The position numbers were made by a program, and so were the translations under genes. The notes under the pieces are model-generated. The model was not told the origin of the DNA. It was given only the letters and a program-made list of their open reading frames with translations, and made no database searches. A stretch of 64,000 nt of DNA from Sclerotinia nivalis (taxonomy: Eukaryota > Ascomycota > Leotiomycetes > Helotiales > Sclerotiniaceae): the NCBI GenBank assembly GCA_029531795.1, contig JAPEIS010000001.1:6262001-6326000 (forward strand), read 5' to 3'. Positions 12,648 to 23,564 of the stretch are shown here, in pieces (within the stretch, counting starts at the first letter, position 1; each line of letters begins with the position of its first letter).

Positions 12648-13130
12648 ATGCTCTTCTTCAATCCAAACAACATCATGCGCACCATGGTTGCACTTCTCTC
12701 CGTCCTCTTTCTCACCATCTCCATTGCCAATGCAGCCCCAGTCGCCGACAATGGAGTTTCCACCATTAATGCTCGTGATGGAGAGCTTTGCAGCCGCTCT
12801 AAAGAAGGCTAGTGCACCCTAGCTGTCACTGTCAGAACACAAGCAGTCAAGGATGGAGACAAGGACTACGTTAGGGTTTTCGACAGTTCCTGTAATCAAA
12901 TTGGAAGCGATTGGCAGGATTTCGATATTGATTTGGCCAGTCAACTTCCATATAAGATTATTGGAACATTTGCATCCGGCACCTCGGACAGCGCAGAACG
13001 TCTTACATCCATGCCACGTTTTTGCTATGGGGCAAGATGTTGGACTTCGACAAATACTTGCTGGGAAAGATCCTTTATTACTCCTGGCAAATGGATCAAC
13101 CGTTGTAAATTCCAATGCAACGAACCATGA
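12648..13130 (+). pseudogene. Cysteine-rich secreted protein gene with an in-frame TAG
   Basis: From the ATG at 12648 the frame encodes a signal peptide (hydrophobic core VALLSVLFLTISIANA, cleavage likely near residue 30) and a short propeptide-like stretch. Codon 55 is TAG (12810-12812). The same frame then stays open for a further 105 codons to TGA at 13128-13130. That downstream part looks like genuine protein: seven cysteines, including the closing C-x3-C pair in RCKFQCNEP, with Trp/Tyr-rich spacing. With the cysteine before the stop there are eight, an even number fitting disulfides in a small secreted effector-like protein of about 160 residues. No good GT-AG intron removes the stop; a GTTTCC donor near 12752 with AG at 12811-12812 is poor. 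Nonsense mutation, read-through or an unusual intron are all possible. Confidence 0.6.
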
Positions 13131-14186
13131 GAATATTCGCTGAATACACGAATGATCCAGCAACGCCGATAACAATGAAGTGAAGCTGGATTTGTCGATA
13201 AATTTTGGTGATTTGGACAGACGTGAGGTTACCGATCAGCATCGCTAGAGGGCATGCTTACTATCTGTTTCTACAAGGGGTTTTTAGCTTAGTCTGATTT
13301 CGAAAGTTTTTTTCTTTGGTTATCTGGCAGCAAGTCTGACATCTTATCTGATTTGGTTTCGGATCTTTTCGGGTTTTCTATCGGAGTTTGTAACCTGATT
13401 GGCTGTTGAACGGCTAGGGCGCTTCGTAGGTAAAAAGCTTTGAAATCTACCATATACAAACAACTTGATCAATGATAAGAATTGACATAAAAAAACTACG
13501 TGTCCATGTAAAAGAAAACTTTCCCTTTCCTTTCCCGAAAAGTTTGCCCACCAAAAGCAATATTTTGAGAAGTTGTGCCTCGGCTCATTTTGATGTTATG
13601 CACTATTTCGTGGCCGGTCTACTTGAGTCAACCGGCTTCAAGGCTCAGTCCTAGTATGTACTCCGTATGGGTTTGAAAACTCCCCTAAGATAGATTTGCA
13701 AATAAAAGTTTTGATCTTGGCACAGCAGATATCCTATACTAAAATCATGGTTAACACGCCCAACACACATGAATAATAGTGCCGCCCATCCGTGCATCAA
13801 AGCGTTGTAGAACTAGAACAGCCAATGGAAGGATTTTGGATCACTAACAACAAAATTTTCTTCCCGTTTGTTTGATTATCTGATTGCCTAGTGGTAAAAG
13901 CTGTCAAGATATAAGAAAATTTTGAGCCTGCCGAGGTTCAATCATGTTTTTTTGGTGGTAACGCCGTGGTGGGTCGGTGATTTTGTGGATCTTATGTGGA
14001 TTTGCATCATAATGGCCACTGGAATTTTGCATCCTATCCGGAGATTATTCAGTAGTAAAGAAAGAAATAATAACATAAAAAAGGAGGATGTCTCGCATTC
14101 ACCATGGACCCTTTCCTTTTCATCCGTCTCAAAGATTGTGATCGTTTCATCATTTCCTATTAGACTTTTGATCTTTTGAGTGCAAA
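13131..14186. other. Intergenic region upstream of the MFS gene
   Basis: No gene could be supported. A pair of weak RNA polymerase III-like boxes, TGCCTAGTGGTA (13884-13895) and GAGGTTCAATC (13933-13943), sits at tRNA-like spacing, but no cloverleaf can be folded. Confidence 0.5.
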
Positions 14187-15851
14187 ATGTTCGACTTAGC
14201 ACCCCATCCCTCCGAACCCATCGTTATCGCAACGACCCATAAATCATATCGATTAGGGAGAAATAGAGGATTACCACCCCATCTTATTGGAGAGCAGAGC
14301 AATTACCTCGTCGAATTAACAGATGAAAATGATCCCGCCAGTGCAAAGTCATGGACATTCGGAAGGAAGATGAGAACTGCTGCAGTTCTAGGATTCGATA
14401 CTCTTATTGCATCATGGGGTTCATCTGTCTACTCGGCAGCTGTGGTACCAGTTTCCTATGAATTTGGTGTCAGTAAGATAGTGGCTATTCTCGGTTTGAC
14501 GTTATATATCTGTGGTTTTGCAACCGGTACGTCTATCCTTTCATCTTATATTAGACAGTATGGCTAATGAACAAACCTTATAGGTCCATTATTTTTTGGT
14601 CCGATCTCCGAACTTTATGGTAGAAAGAAGCCTATCACTGTAGCGTGCTTTGTTTTCACGTGCTTCATGTTCGCTGCGGCAACAGCAAAGGATTTCCAAA
14701 CGTTGATGTTATGTCGATTCTTCGCAGGTGTCTTCGCTTCTTGTCCTTTGACTGTCGTCGGTGGTGCTTTCGCCGACATGTTTGGAAATGAAACTCGAGG
14801 TGTTGCCATTGCTGCTTTCTCAGCATTAGTGTTCGTCGGCCCTTTCATTTCGCCTATTGTTGGAGCATTCATCACCGAGTCATATCTTGGTTGGAGATGG
14901 ACCGAATACATCACAGGTGTCATGGGAGCTTTCGCTTTAATCCTCGACGTCCTCTTCCTGGAGGAAACAAATGTCAAGACACTTCTTCAAAGTCGAGCTG
15001 CAAAGATACGAAAAGAGACTGGTAATTTCGCCATTCACCATATCAGCGAAGAGGAAGTTCTCAGCTTTGATGATCTAATCAAGAAACACTTGTTACTTCC
15101 ATTCAAGCTTCTTTTTGGAGAACCAATCGTTTTCCTCATCACTATTTATACCGCCTTCATCTATGGTATCTTATATCTTTTCTTGGAAGCCTACCCAATC
15201 GTGTTCGCCGAATACCGTGGGATTGAACCAGCAGTTGCAACACTTCCATATTTGGGAATGATCGTCGGTGTTCTTCTCGGTTGTGGTATCGTCATTGCCT
15301 TCGAGCCAAGATATAATCGCAAACTCAAGGAAAACAACGGTATACCAGTTCCAGAGGAGAGACTTGTTCCAATGATGGTCGGTGCTTGTCTTTTCCCTTG
15401 TGGTCTATTCTGGTTCGCATGGACAGGAAACTATCCATCTATCAGTTGGGCCGCCCCAACCGTCAGTGGCATATTAACTGGCGCTGGTATCATGACCATC
15501 TTCCTCCAGGCTTTGAATTACCTTGTTGATTCATATTTGTTCGTGGCAGCCAGTGCCATCGCAGCCAATACTTTTTTGAGATCCTTCTTCGGTGCCGGAT
15601 TTCCACTGTTTGCCACAGCAATGTTCCATAATCTTGGTGTGCAATGGGCTGGTAGTTTGTTGGGCTTCTTGGCTATCGCATTTTTACCAATTCCTTTCTT
15701 GTTCTACAAGTACGGTGAGAGGTTGAGGAAAATGTCCCGCCATGCTCCAACAGATTTTGGTGTACCTAAGAGTCAGCCAAAAGACGAAGAGACTGGTACT
15801 GCAGCTACCACTGCAGCGCCTTCAATCGAGGAAGAGAAACAGGAGGTGTAA
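14187..15851 (+). CDS. MFS transporter, DHA1 drug/polyamine:H+ antiporter type
   Basis: Exons 14187-14526 and 14584-15851 (one 57-bp intron, GTACGT...TAG) encode 535 aa. After a cytosolic N-terminal tail of about 60 residues come hydrophobic segments consistent with 12 membrane helices. The loop between helices 2 and 3 carries GPISELYGRKKP, the MFS signature of the Tpo1/Flr1-like DHA1 group. A charged central loop (about residues 215-265, VLFLEETNVKTLL to EEEVLSFDD) separates the two halves. The C-terminal tail is hydrophilic and Glu/Thr-rich. The likely role is proton-driven export of drugs, fungicides or polyamines at the plasma membrane. The P450 gene begins about 640 bp downstream on the same strand, suggesting a shared detoxification or metabolite-handling job. 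The family is clear; the substrate is unknown. Confidence 0.93.
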
Positions 15852-16490
15852 TGTAATGTAATGTGTTATGATGATGGATACACTTATATGTTGAAGGATG
15901 ATTGATATGAGGTATGCTTGTCTATGATTTCTTATTCATAGACTGTTTTGCATCGTTGGATTTTGTTGGCGTCGTTAGTATCAATACCCGGGTAGAAGCG
16001 TCTGCATTTTTTTTTAGATAGAATGGTATGATTTTTCGTACAACTTAGATACCTTAATTAATATATCAAATAAGTTCTCAGCCCAGAGCTTTATATGTAA
16101 CATAGCTGATGGTGAGACTGGAGTAAATCGAATGAAGTAAGTGCAAGCAAACGAAGAAATATTTTTGGTGTCTTGCACGTGACAACTTCAAAATTTACTA
16201 CCTTCGGTCAACTGTGGGATTCATTCTCTCGTCTTGGCGTACTACCTCGCTCAGACTTTACATTTGGATTTGCGCCAGGCATACCTACCTGTACCTCATG
16301 CATCATGCATATCGGAGTGGGACAGATTAGGGCATTGCATGGAACGTATACGCCCTAGAACTATTTGGTGTAGACATTGGCCTTGGGGATTACCACACGC
16401 ATCGTGTAGTTTTTTCCATGTTTTGGCTATATATTCTCCACACTTATCCCAAACTACGTGAAAGTAAGTCCTTGATATTTTATCAGGAAA
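15852..16490. other. Intergenic region between MFS and P450 genes
   Basis: Holds the MFS 3' region, including a short TAATG repeat at 15850-15861, and the upstream region of the P450. An ATG-initiated stretch ending at 16345 could be an upstream P450 exon if spliced to the AG at 16485-16486, but this is unproven. Confidence 0.4.
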
Positions 16491-18273
16491 GTGCCATATC
16501 TTCAGGATTTTGGGTCTCTACTGGGCGGAATAGCCTTACACTGGTTCATAATCATATTTTTCACAACCACCATCATAGTAAACAGATATTTCGTATGGTC
16601 TCGCCTCCGTCATATTCCTGGACCACGATTTGCTTCATTTTCGAATTTATGGATGTTACGGGCAGCATTATCTGGAAGAATTCCAGAAGTACTGAATGAT
16701 GTCTGTGAAACATACGGTAGGTGTCCCTGACTTTGAGCTCAATTTTATCATCCTGACTCAAGTTTTAAGGTCCACTAGCACGTATAGGGCCAAATGATCT
16801 TATTTGTAGTGACCCTGATGTCATTCGACGCATGAGTACCGCGAAGTTGGGATATCGAAGATCAAGGTTTTATAGTTCCTTTGCTTTCAATCCCAATCGA
16901 GACACTATGCTATCGACTACTGATGAGAAAATTCACGCGGATTTGAAAACCAAAACCGCTGCAGGTGTAGGTTTTCATTCTCAAATATTCCAATTATGGG
17001 GAGTTTTATTAATTTTTCTGATTAGTATTCGGGCAAAGATGTTGACAACCTAGAGCAATCAATTGATAGACAACTCAATGCATTCGTTGATTTGATTGAG
17101 CGAAAATATCTATCAACATCAACCAATTTCCGGCCTTTCGACTTTGCCCAAAAAGTGCAGTATTTTACATTGGATGCGATTACAGATGTAGCCTTTGGAA
17201 AGCCCTTCGGATGTATCGGTCAAGATGACGACATGTATGACTACATCAAGATGGTTGATCGACTACTACCCGCCGCCGTATTCGCAGGTGTCTTGCCGTG
17301 GTTGTTAACTCTATCACGAAGTTTTGTTGTCAGGCCGTTTTTACCAACAGAGAAAGATAAACTTGGGTTTGGAAAAATGATCCAGTAGGCTGGGAATTCA
17401 TCTTCAAGGAAATAGCTGACCAGGAACAGGGTTGCGAGGGTCATTGTTGCAGAAAGATTTGGAGAATCTAAAAAGATTCGGAATGATATGCTTGGTTCTT
17501 TTATTGCACATGGTCTCACGCAAGAAGAAGCTAATTCAGAGACATTACTTCAAGTGTTCGTCTTCACTATTCTTTTCCCACTCATCAGGATTAAAGAACT
17601 AATAAAGAGACAGGATTGCTGGTACAGACACAACGGCCACAGCAATTCGGGCTATGTTACTTTACATCACGACCTCACCAACTTGCTACACGGCCTTTCA
17701 AGCTGCTGTAGATGAGGGTATCAAAAATGGCAAAATATCTTCCCCAAAAACTGATACTGAAGCAAAAGCATTTCCCTACTTACAAGCAGTTATCAAGGAA
17801 GGCCTCCGAAAGTTTCCTGTCATTGCTGGTCTTCTCCCAAAAACGGTACCCGAAGGTGGCGATATCATCAATGGCTTTGAAGTTCCAGGTGGAACAGATA
17901 TTTCACTATGCTCAATCGCCACCACACATTCAAAAGCTACGTTTGGACCAGATGCAGATATTTTTAGACCAGGAAGGTGGCCTGAAGTTGATGATAATGA
18001 TAAATTCAGAAAAATGAATATCACAGCCAATTTAGTTTTTGGTTCAGGGAAATGGTCATGTTCAGGAAAGAAAATAACTATGATGGAGATGGGCAAGGTC
18101 CTTGTGGAAGTGAGTTTTTTCGACGGTAGATAATATAAGAAACTAACATCAGGAAGTTGTTTAGGAGATTCGACATTTCCTTGGTAAATCCCACCGAACC
18201 ATGGAAATCATTCAGCGCTGGAGCATATATACAATCTGATCTTTTTGTGCGATTCGCGAAGAGAGAACATTGA
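16491..18273 (+). CDS. Cytochrome P450 monooxygenase, pisatin-demethylase (CYP57)-like
   Basis: Proposed exons 16491-16716, 16770-16966, 17026-17384, 17430-17555, 17614-18109 and 18157-18273 encode about 506 aa, the usual length for a microsomal P450. There is an N-terminal membrane anchor (IIIFFTTTIIV), then a proline-rich hinge IPGPRFASF. The I-helix is AGTDTT (residues 305-310), ExxR is EGLR (365-368), and the heme loop is FGSGKWSCSG with ligand Cys452. The Trp where most P450s have Arg/His is typical of the pisatin-demethylase group. Apparent stops in genomic DNA at 17386, and in the last exon if the first AG is used, are removed by GT-AG introns, so the body is intact. The oddity is the start: the frame opens at GTG (16491), with a stop upstream and no in-frame ATG before the membrane anchor. 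It may oxidise a plant defence compound or metabolite; this is inference. Confidence 0.85.
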
Positions 18274-18964
18274 GCAAAGAGACTAGTGATATACAAGATC
18301 AATTCCATTTGCCTTGGCCGAGGGAATTGGAATAATGTCGCTACCTGCCATGCGACAGATGCAACATTTATACGCCAGGTGTAGTCAAAGATTCAGTATA
18401 TGTCTCAGGGGAGGCGATCATTATGTTTCAATTTCTGTACTCAGCCAGAAGTCTTTCCACATCTATTCACTTCTACAGAACGTTGCAGACACCTGTTATG
18501 GCGTGCTTGAGAACATAAAGTTAACTATCTCAACCGGCGTCGATGTGAATTTCAAGTCTTTTAAAGCATCACATTATTATCCTTCTATTTTTACCTCCAT
18601 TTTACATGCTCCTAGCAACCGTACTTTAAGCAATCTAAAAGTCCCAAGCTAGTCGGTGAATTATTTACCATGCTACTGCTTCCATGATTCACATTTCGTG
18701 AATATACGACACTGATTCATAATAGTCAATCTGGTACTGTACTTTAGTCACCTTGAGTCAAAGCAAAACTATATCCTCTTACTCACAACAAAAAGAAAAC
18801 AAATCTTCAAAGTCGTTGAATACACTTTTATCGTATCGAGTTTATCCGTATTATCTAGCACCGCACCGATTTGAGAACAGTCTCGCTTTCTGATTTACAT
18901 TTTTTAACGGTCCTATGCCATTTCCCCATCATCTCCCCATGACAGCGTTCTTCAAAATCCCACC
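18274..18964. other. Intergenic region
   Basis: No gene could be supported; it holds the P450 3' region and the upstream region of the gene at 18965. Confidence 0.5.
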
Positions 18965-20110
18965 ATGCAGCAGCCTCCACAATCACCAACCGCTCCCCTC
19001 CACGAAAAACAACGCACCTCATCCTTCCACTCCCTCTTCAACCTCACCTCCCTAAGTCCCCTGCGCACCTTTCTAATCCGCGCCCCCAGCTCCTCAGCCA
19101 GTTCATCTCCCCCCTCAACCGCCACCCCCGTTCCCCGCATCCCACAAATCCACCCCGGCGAATACCACACCTACAAATCCGTCAACAAACTCCTCTCAAC
19201 CTTCACCTCGCGCTCCATCGCTCAGAAGCGACGTACAGAAGCTAAAGCCGATCTCCCCCTGCATCAAGACGAAGATACATATCGCAGTATCCACTGCGGC
19301 GATCAAAACTGTTGTTTTTCATCCCCTTATTCATTTTATCGCACGCGTTCAACTCCATCTTCTTCTACCACGCGATCTAAAATTCTTCTTCGTGGACAAT
19401 CTCGATCTCGGTCCGTCTCGAATCCGAATTTACGACATGCGAGTCCAGGAGGTGGCGAGGATTCATCTCTGGCTTCGCCACCTTCTTCTTTATCGACACA
19501 TCCTTTTCGCAGATCGCTTACTATTACCGGAAGTTCTAGACGGGCTTCTTCGTTATTTTCTGGAAGTCCTCCGCCGCCGGGGAAATCTCTTTCGCCTTTG
19601 TATGAATATCCTGATCCCATTGGGCCGAGAAGCTCGAGTTGGTTGAATAGAGAAATGGGAATGGAGGTGGAGAGGTCGAAGAGTGTGACTTGGGGGCCTG
19701 GTGTGTTCATTAATCGTCATAGAGTCGCTAGTCAGTTTTATCGACCAAGTGGTTTATCGCTATTTTCATGGACAGCAGAAGATGCTAAGTCTTGCGAAAT
19801 GAACGGAAAGGAAGGAAAGGTGGATAATGGAGAAAGGGAAATTGCTTATGAATGGGATGGTGCGTTCGGATGGACGCAGGCTTGTAAAGAATGTGGGAGA
19901 GAAAGATGTGTTAAATGTTCTGGGGAGGTGTTTGAACAGATTGTTGTGGAAGGAGAGACGCTTACTGGGGAGGAAGGGATGTTTAGTATCTGTACGCCGT
20001 GCATACATGGGTTTTGTCCAGGAACGAAAATGTGGTTGAGGATTAAGTGTAAGAGGTGTGGGGAGGTGGGGTGTGAGGGGTGTGAAGATTTGGGTGCTGG
20101 GGAGGGGTAG
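18965..20110 (+). CDS. Unknown protein with cysteine-rich C-terminus (381 aa)
   Basis: A single-exon ORF starting in a good context (CACCATG). The first 240 residues are Ser/Pro/Arg-rich and probably disordered, with phosphorylation-like RSxS stretches and one cysteine cluster around DQNCCF (about residues 109-118). The last 90 residues contain regularly spaced cysteine pairs: C-x2-C, C-x2-C (ACKECGRERCVKC), C-x2-C-x4-C (CTPCIHGFC) and C-x2-C-x4-C-x2-C (CKRCGEVGCEGC). These look like one or two zinc-binding modules of ribbon or RING-like type. I do not recognise the family. Codon use shifts from C-rich at the start to G/A-rich at the end, typical of low-complexity protein. The gene call is strong because the frame is long and open on one strand. 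Confidence 0.75.
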   Translation: MQQPPQSPTAPLHEKQRTSSFHSLFNLTSLSPLRTFLIRAPSSSASSSPPSTATPVPRIPQIHPGEYHTYKSVNKLLSTFTSRSIAQKRRTEAKADLPLHQDEDTYRSIHCGDQNCCFSSPYSFYRTRSTPSSSTTRSKILLRGQSRSRSVSNPNLRHASPGGGEDSSLASPPSSLSTHPFRRSLTITGSSRRASSLFSGSPPPPGKSLSPLYEYPDPIGPRSSSWLNREMGMEVERSKSVTWGPGVFINRHRVASQFYRPSGLSLFSWTAEDAKSCEMNGKEGKVDNGEREIAYEWDGAFGWTQACKECGRERCVKCSGEVFEQIVVEGETLTGEEGMFSICTPCIHGFCPGTKMWLRIKCKRCGEVGCEGCEDLGAGEG

Positions 20111-21166
20111 GGTGGTGGAATGGTTTATTGGTTATCAATTGTAGTGAGAGGAACTTATTAGTAACAATGATGGTAATGATTGAGATGAATGGATAGTATT
20201 TAATAAACATAGTGAAATTAAAATTGAATTGAGCCCTCCGCTTTTGTGAATACAGTGACTATTGCAAATCCCTAGCATACTACTGAACCTAAAACAGCGG
20301 GATGATATCACTAGTCATCTTGTAAGTCTAAAGAGTACAGAAATAGAACCACCTAAACCTTACAAGATGAGAACTCTTGAACATCTTCAAGCAAACAATG
20401 AAGCAAATTCACCATTCGAAATAATCTAAACGTTCATATCACTAATAATGATTAGAGATACTGAAGCTGAGGCGAACTGTCCTCAAATGACCTAAGCTAG
20501 ACTTTGAATGTCATCGGGAGGGATTCGGTGAACTAATAGAAAATGGATCATCTTATACCAGTAAAAACCTTCTATGGCAGCACCCATTTCGAGAAAAGGG
20601 AACGAGTGACTTGGATAGCATACATCTAGCATGCCGCTGGACTTCTAGGTATCCATCTCTTTTCGTCCAGGCACCACGATCTCTCTATTAATCATCGGCC
20701 CCATATATCGAACCTTTGAAGGTGTTCCACCCTTTCGCTCGCCCCAGAGTTTCCTAAGAAACTCCTGCTGCTGGAGATGCGAAGCAGGAATTTAAATGCA
20801 TATGAAATTTGTAATCCCAAGAGCAGCTATGCTAACAATTTGATGATTTGATTTGTGTATTTTCATATTGCTTGGACAACTAACTCGTGGAGACTGTCTT
20901 GCCAAAGATAGAGGAATCTGAAAGAGGCCGAATGAATGAGAAATGAAACGGAGAAAAAGATGAATACTTCGTAATTTATAAACGAAACTATCAACATCGT
21001 TCCTTCCCTGATCTTCTATCGACCACATATAAAACCGTTTCCTAAATTTCTCTCCTCCGATTTCTTCACTTTCAACCAAACAACATTAAACGATATTTGG
21101 CTTTAAGACCAGTACATCTACAAACACTTGTCAACTGGAAACTTATCCAACAACCCAAACATTAGA
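20111..21166. other. Intergenic region
   Basis: No gene could be supported. An 11-bp perfect inverted repeat (CATCTTGTAAG at 20316-20326 and CTTACAAGATG at 20359-20369) lies about 210 bp after the preceding stop. A 95-codon minus-strand ORF at 20792-21079 looks like a chance reading. Confidence 0.5.
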
Positions 21167-21473
21167 ATGAGCAATCCATGGCTCCACGACCACATGTACA
21201 ACGGTCGACCTATAACTATCGCACCACTGGTATCACCGGTCGCACGTACACCACGAATTTATCCAGATGGCCAACCCGAGATACGGGGTTTCAATGATCA
21301 CACGACACACGCCAGAATGGCATCGAGTAGAACCAGACCGGAACCTATGCAACCGAGGGCTAGACCAAACGCACACATGTATGTGATATTTATTCCTGGT
21401 ATGTAAGTGTTGCTAATGGTAATGGATTCGTAGGGACTATACGACTCTTCCTCGAGGTTGGGGCCCTAGATAG
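21167..21473 (+). CDS. Small unknown two-exon protein (83 aa)
   Basis: Exons 21167-21378 and 21434-21473 are joined by a 55-bp intron with a GTATGT donor, an internal GCTAAT branch-like site and a GTAG acceptor. Splicing extends the frame with MDYTTLPRGWGPR before the stop. The protein is Pro/Arg/His-rich, begins MSNPWLHDHMYNGRP and has no signal peptide or membrane segment. It resembles nothing I can name. The textbook intron is the main support. It could be a lineage-specific gene. Confidence 0.55.
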
Positions 21474-22681
21474 CAGGTTGAGGAGTGGGCGTGATATTGG
21501 CCTGTGTAGGGCGTGTTTAGATAGATAGGACGAATCGTTGTTTTGCATTGTATTTGAGGGATGCTGTGATGCCGACATTGATTTGGAGTAAGAACTCGAT
21601 GCATTGAACTAATTTACGGATTGGACGGGATTTAAAACCTTCCGCTGAATCTTGGTAGTGTGAGAGAGCAAGATAGCCAGAACCATCGTGTCAAGCTTTT
21701 TGGGGACTGGAATGTACAACATCCAGTATAGTCATCAATAAGAACTTTCTAATGATTGTCCACATACGGACGAGTAATGTTATGCTTTTCAACAATGGAG
21801 TCGACGTTTCCATGCCGGAAAGTTTGCAGGAAATAGCCCTGGGACGATTTACTACACGAGGAAGCGAGTAACACAAATCACAAATCCATCAAAACCCATG
21901 ATGAAGAAGATAGTGTTTCTAGTATATTGAAAGAAGCCATTCCAGATCATCCAATCCAAGCCTCTTCACTTCATTGGATAAAGCCTCAAGAATGTTGTTG
22001 AGATCGGAAAATCCCCAAAGTCCAAAAATGATCCGTGCGTCATGGTCGTTTTTACACGTGATCACATACCTCAGGTTCCAACTCATTTGATTGCCCCAAG
22101 TTGACAATAACAACGACAAACATCAAACCATCACACCATCATGAATACTTAACAACTCTCTCTAACCTCTTCTTCTATTTCATCTACATCTAATGACTTC
22201 ACCGGTAAGCCTCTCATTATCAGCGTGGGGCTGCTATGAAAGTAACCATCATATGGCGAAATCATGCTTCCTTATGGTAGTGAGAGTTCCTACTTAATTT
22301 CCATATATCTCCTTCAACACCCTCTTCACATATCATTTACACATCTGTATATGATAATTATCACATCTCCTATCATTCTAGTAAGTTTAAAAGTTACCCA
22401 GTAAAGTATCGGTGGTGCTTTTCTTCTTCTTCTCTCCTCTTTGAACCTTCCATCTTCCAGATTCACACAAGGCTCGCTTCGGCTACCAGTCATCGTCAAG
22501 GATTCCAAGCAAGCAAAGAACGGCTACATACCTTCTACCTTATCACTGTCACTTCTCAAATTAACGCGCCTTCGTTCTGCCAAACATCAACATACGAATT
22601 CGCAATTCATAAAACATCAAAATTTACACCTTAAACATCAACTTTTACCTTCATATTTAGCTTCATTCTCAATATTTTACA
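21474..22681. other. Intergenic region upstream of histone H2A.Z
   Basis: No gene could be supported. The last 250 bp before 22682 are pyrimidine- and CA-rich and free of long frames, as expected of a highly expressed 5' leader. A GGTAAGCC donor-like site at 22203-22210 could mark a leader intron. Confidence 0.45.
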
Positions 22682-23564
22682 ATGCCCGGCGGAAAAGGAA
22701 AATCTTCTGGTGGAAAGTCATCTGGAGGCAAGGTCGGCGCAGATGGAAACAAGAAGCAACAAAGTCACTCAAGCAAAGCTGGTCTTCAGGTTAGTATTGC
22801 GAAACTTTGCATTTTATCTTTTCTTTTCGCCATCAAACTTGGTGGTCCGGCCCCGCGGAGAGACGGAAACCATACAATTTTTTCAATATCTACACCCCGC
22901 TAGATCGCGTCAATAATCGATCTGCGAATAATCCCTTGGAACAATTACGAACCATCGCGATACATATATCGATTTTGACGAACATACCTTCCTTTCTATA
23001 ACTTAGTCCTATGTCCAAAAGCTCGCTGGGAAGGCATTTTCGACGCGCCATGAATATCAACAAGCCATGCACACGCGAGATAAATTTTCTCATCCTTGGA
23101 AAACTTCGACTTCGGATTACTTTATTTGTGTTTTGAGCTGCGCATCAACTGTTAGAATTGCAACATACTGATAAATGCTGTATCCAGTTTCCTTGCGGTC
23201 GTGTCAAGCGTTTTTTGAAGAACAACACCCAAAATAAGATGCGCGTGGGAGCAAAGGCCGCAGTCTACGTCACGGCTGTTCTGGAATATCTTACTGCTGA
23301 AGTTCTTGAGCTCGCAGGAGTAAGTCTTATTAACACCCGACAACCGCCTAAAAGAACACTCACTGACCAATTTAGAATGCTGCCAAGGATCTCAAAGTCA
23401 AGCGTATCACACCCCGCCATCTACAACTTGCCATTCGTGGTGACGAAGAACTCGATACCCTCATTCGCGCAACCATCGCCTTCGGAGGGGTGCTACCACA
23501 CATTAACCGCGCGTTACTTTTGAAGGTAGAGCAGAAGAAGAAGAAGACCGCCGAGTCCGCATGA
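22682..23564 (+). CDS. HTZ1: Histone H2A variant H2A.Z
   Basis: Chromatin protein that replaces H2A in nucleosomes near promoters and boundaries, deposited by SWR1-type remodellers. Exons 22682-22789, 23188-23319 and 23376-23564 encode 142 aa. The N-terminal tail is Gly/Lys/Ser-rich ([12 protein letters not shown]), offering acetylatable lysines. The histone fold follows, with [13 protein letters not shown], the acidic-patch region [11 protein letters not shown] and [27 protein letters not shown]. The C-terminal [19 protein letters not shown] matches H2A.Z rather than canonical H2A. The first intron (398 bp) is several times longer than any other in the window except the 217-bp and 258-bp ones. 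It separates the tail from the histone fold; long early introns often carry regulatory elements. The gene at 24046-25472 converges on it tail to tail. Confidence 0.97.

Noticed and set aside
17385..17429. In-frame stop codons within the P450 suggesting a pseudogene
   Set aside because: A 45-bp GT-AG intron (GTAGGC...ACAG) removes them and restores the expected sequence. Likewise an apparent stop in the last exon vanishes if the second AG (18155-18156) is the acceptor.
21919..22119. Minus-strand ORF with a plausible helical C-terminus
   Set aside because: It begins at TTG. From its first ATG (22086) only 55 codons remain, and no convincing partner exon was found.
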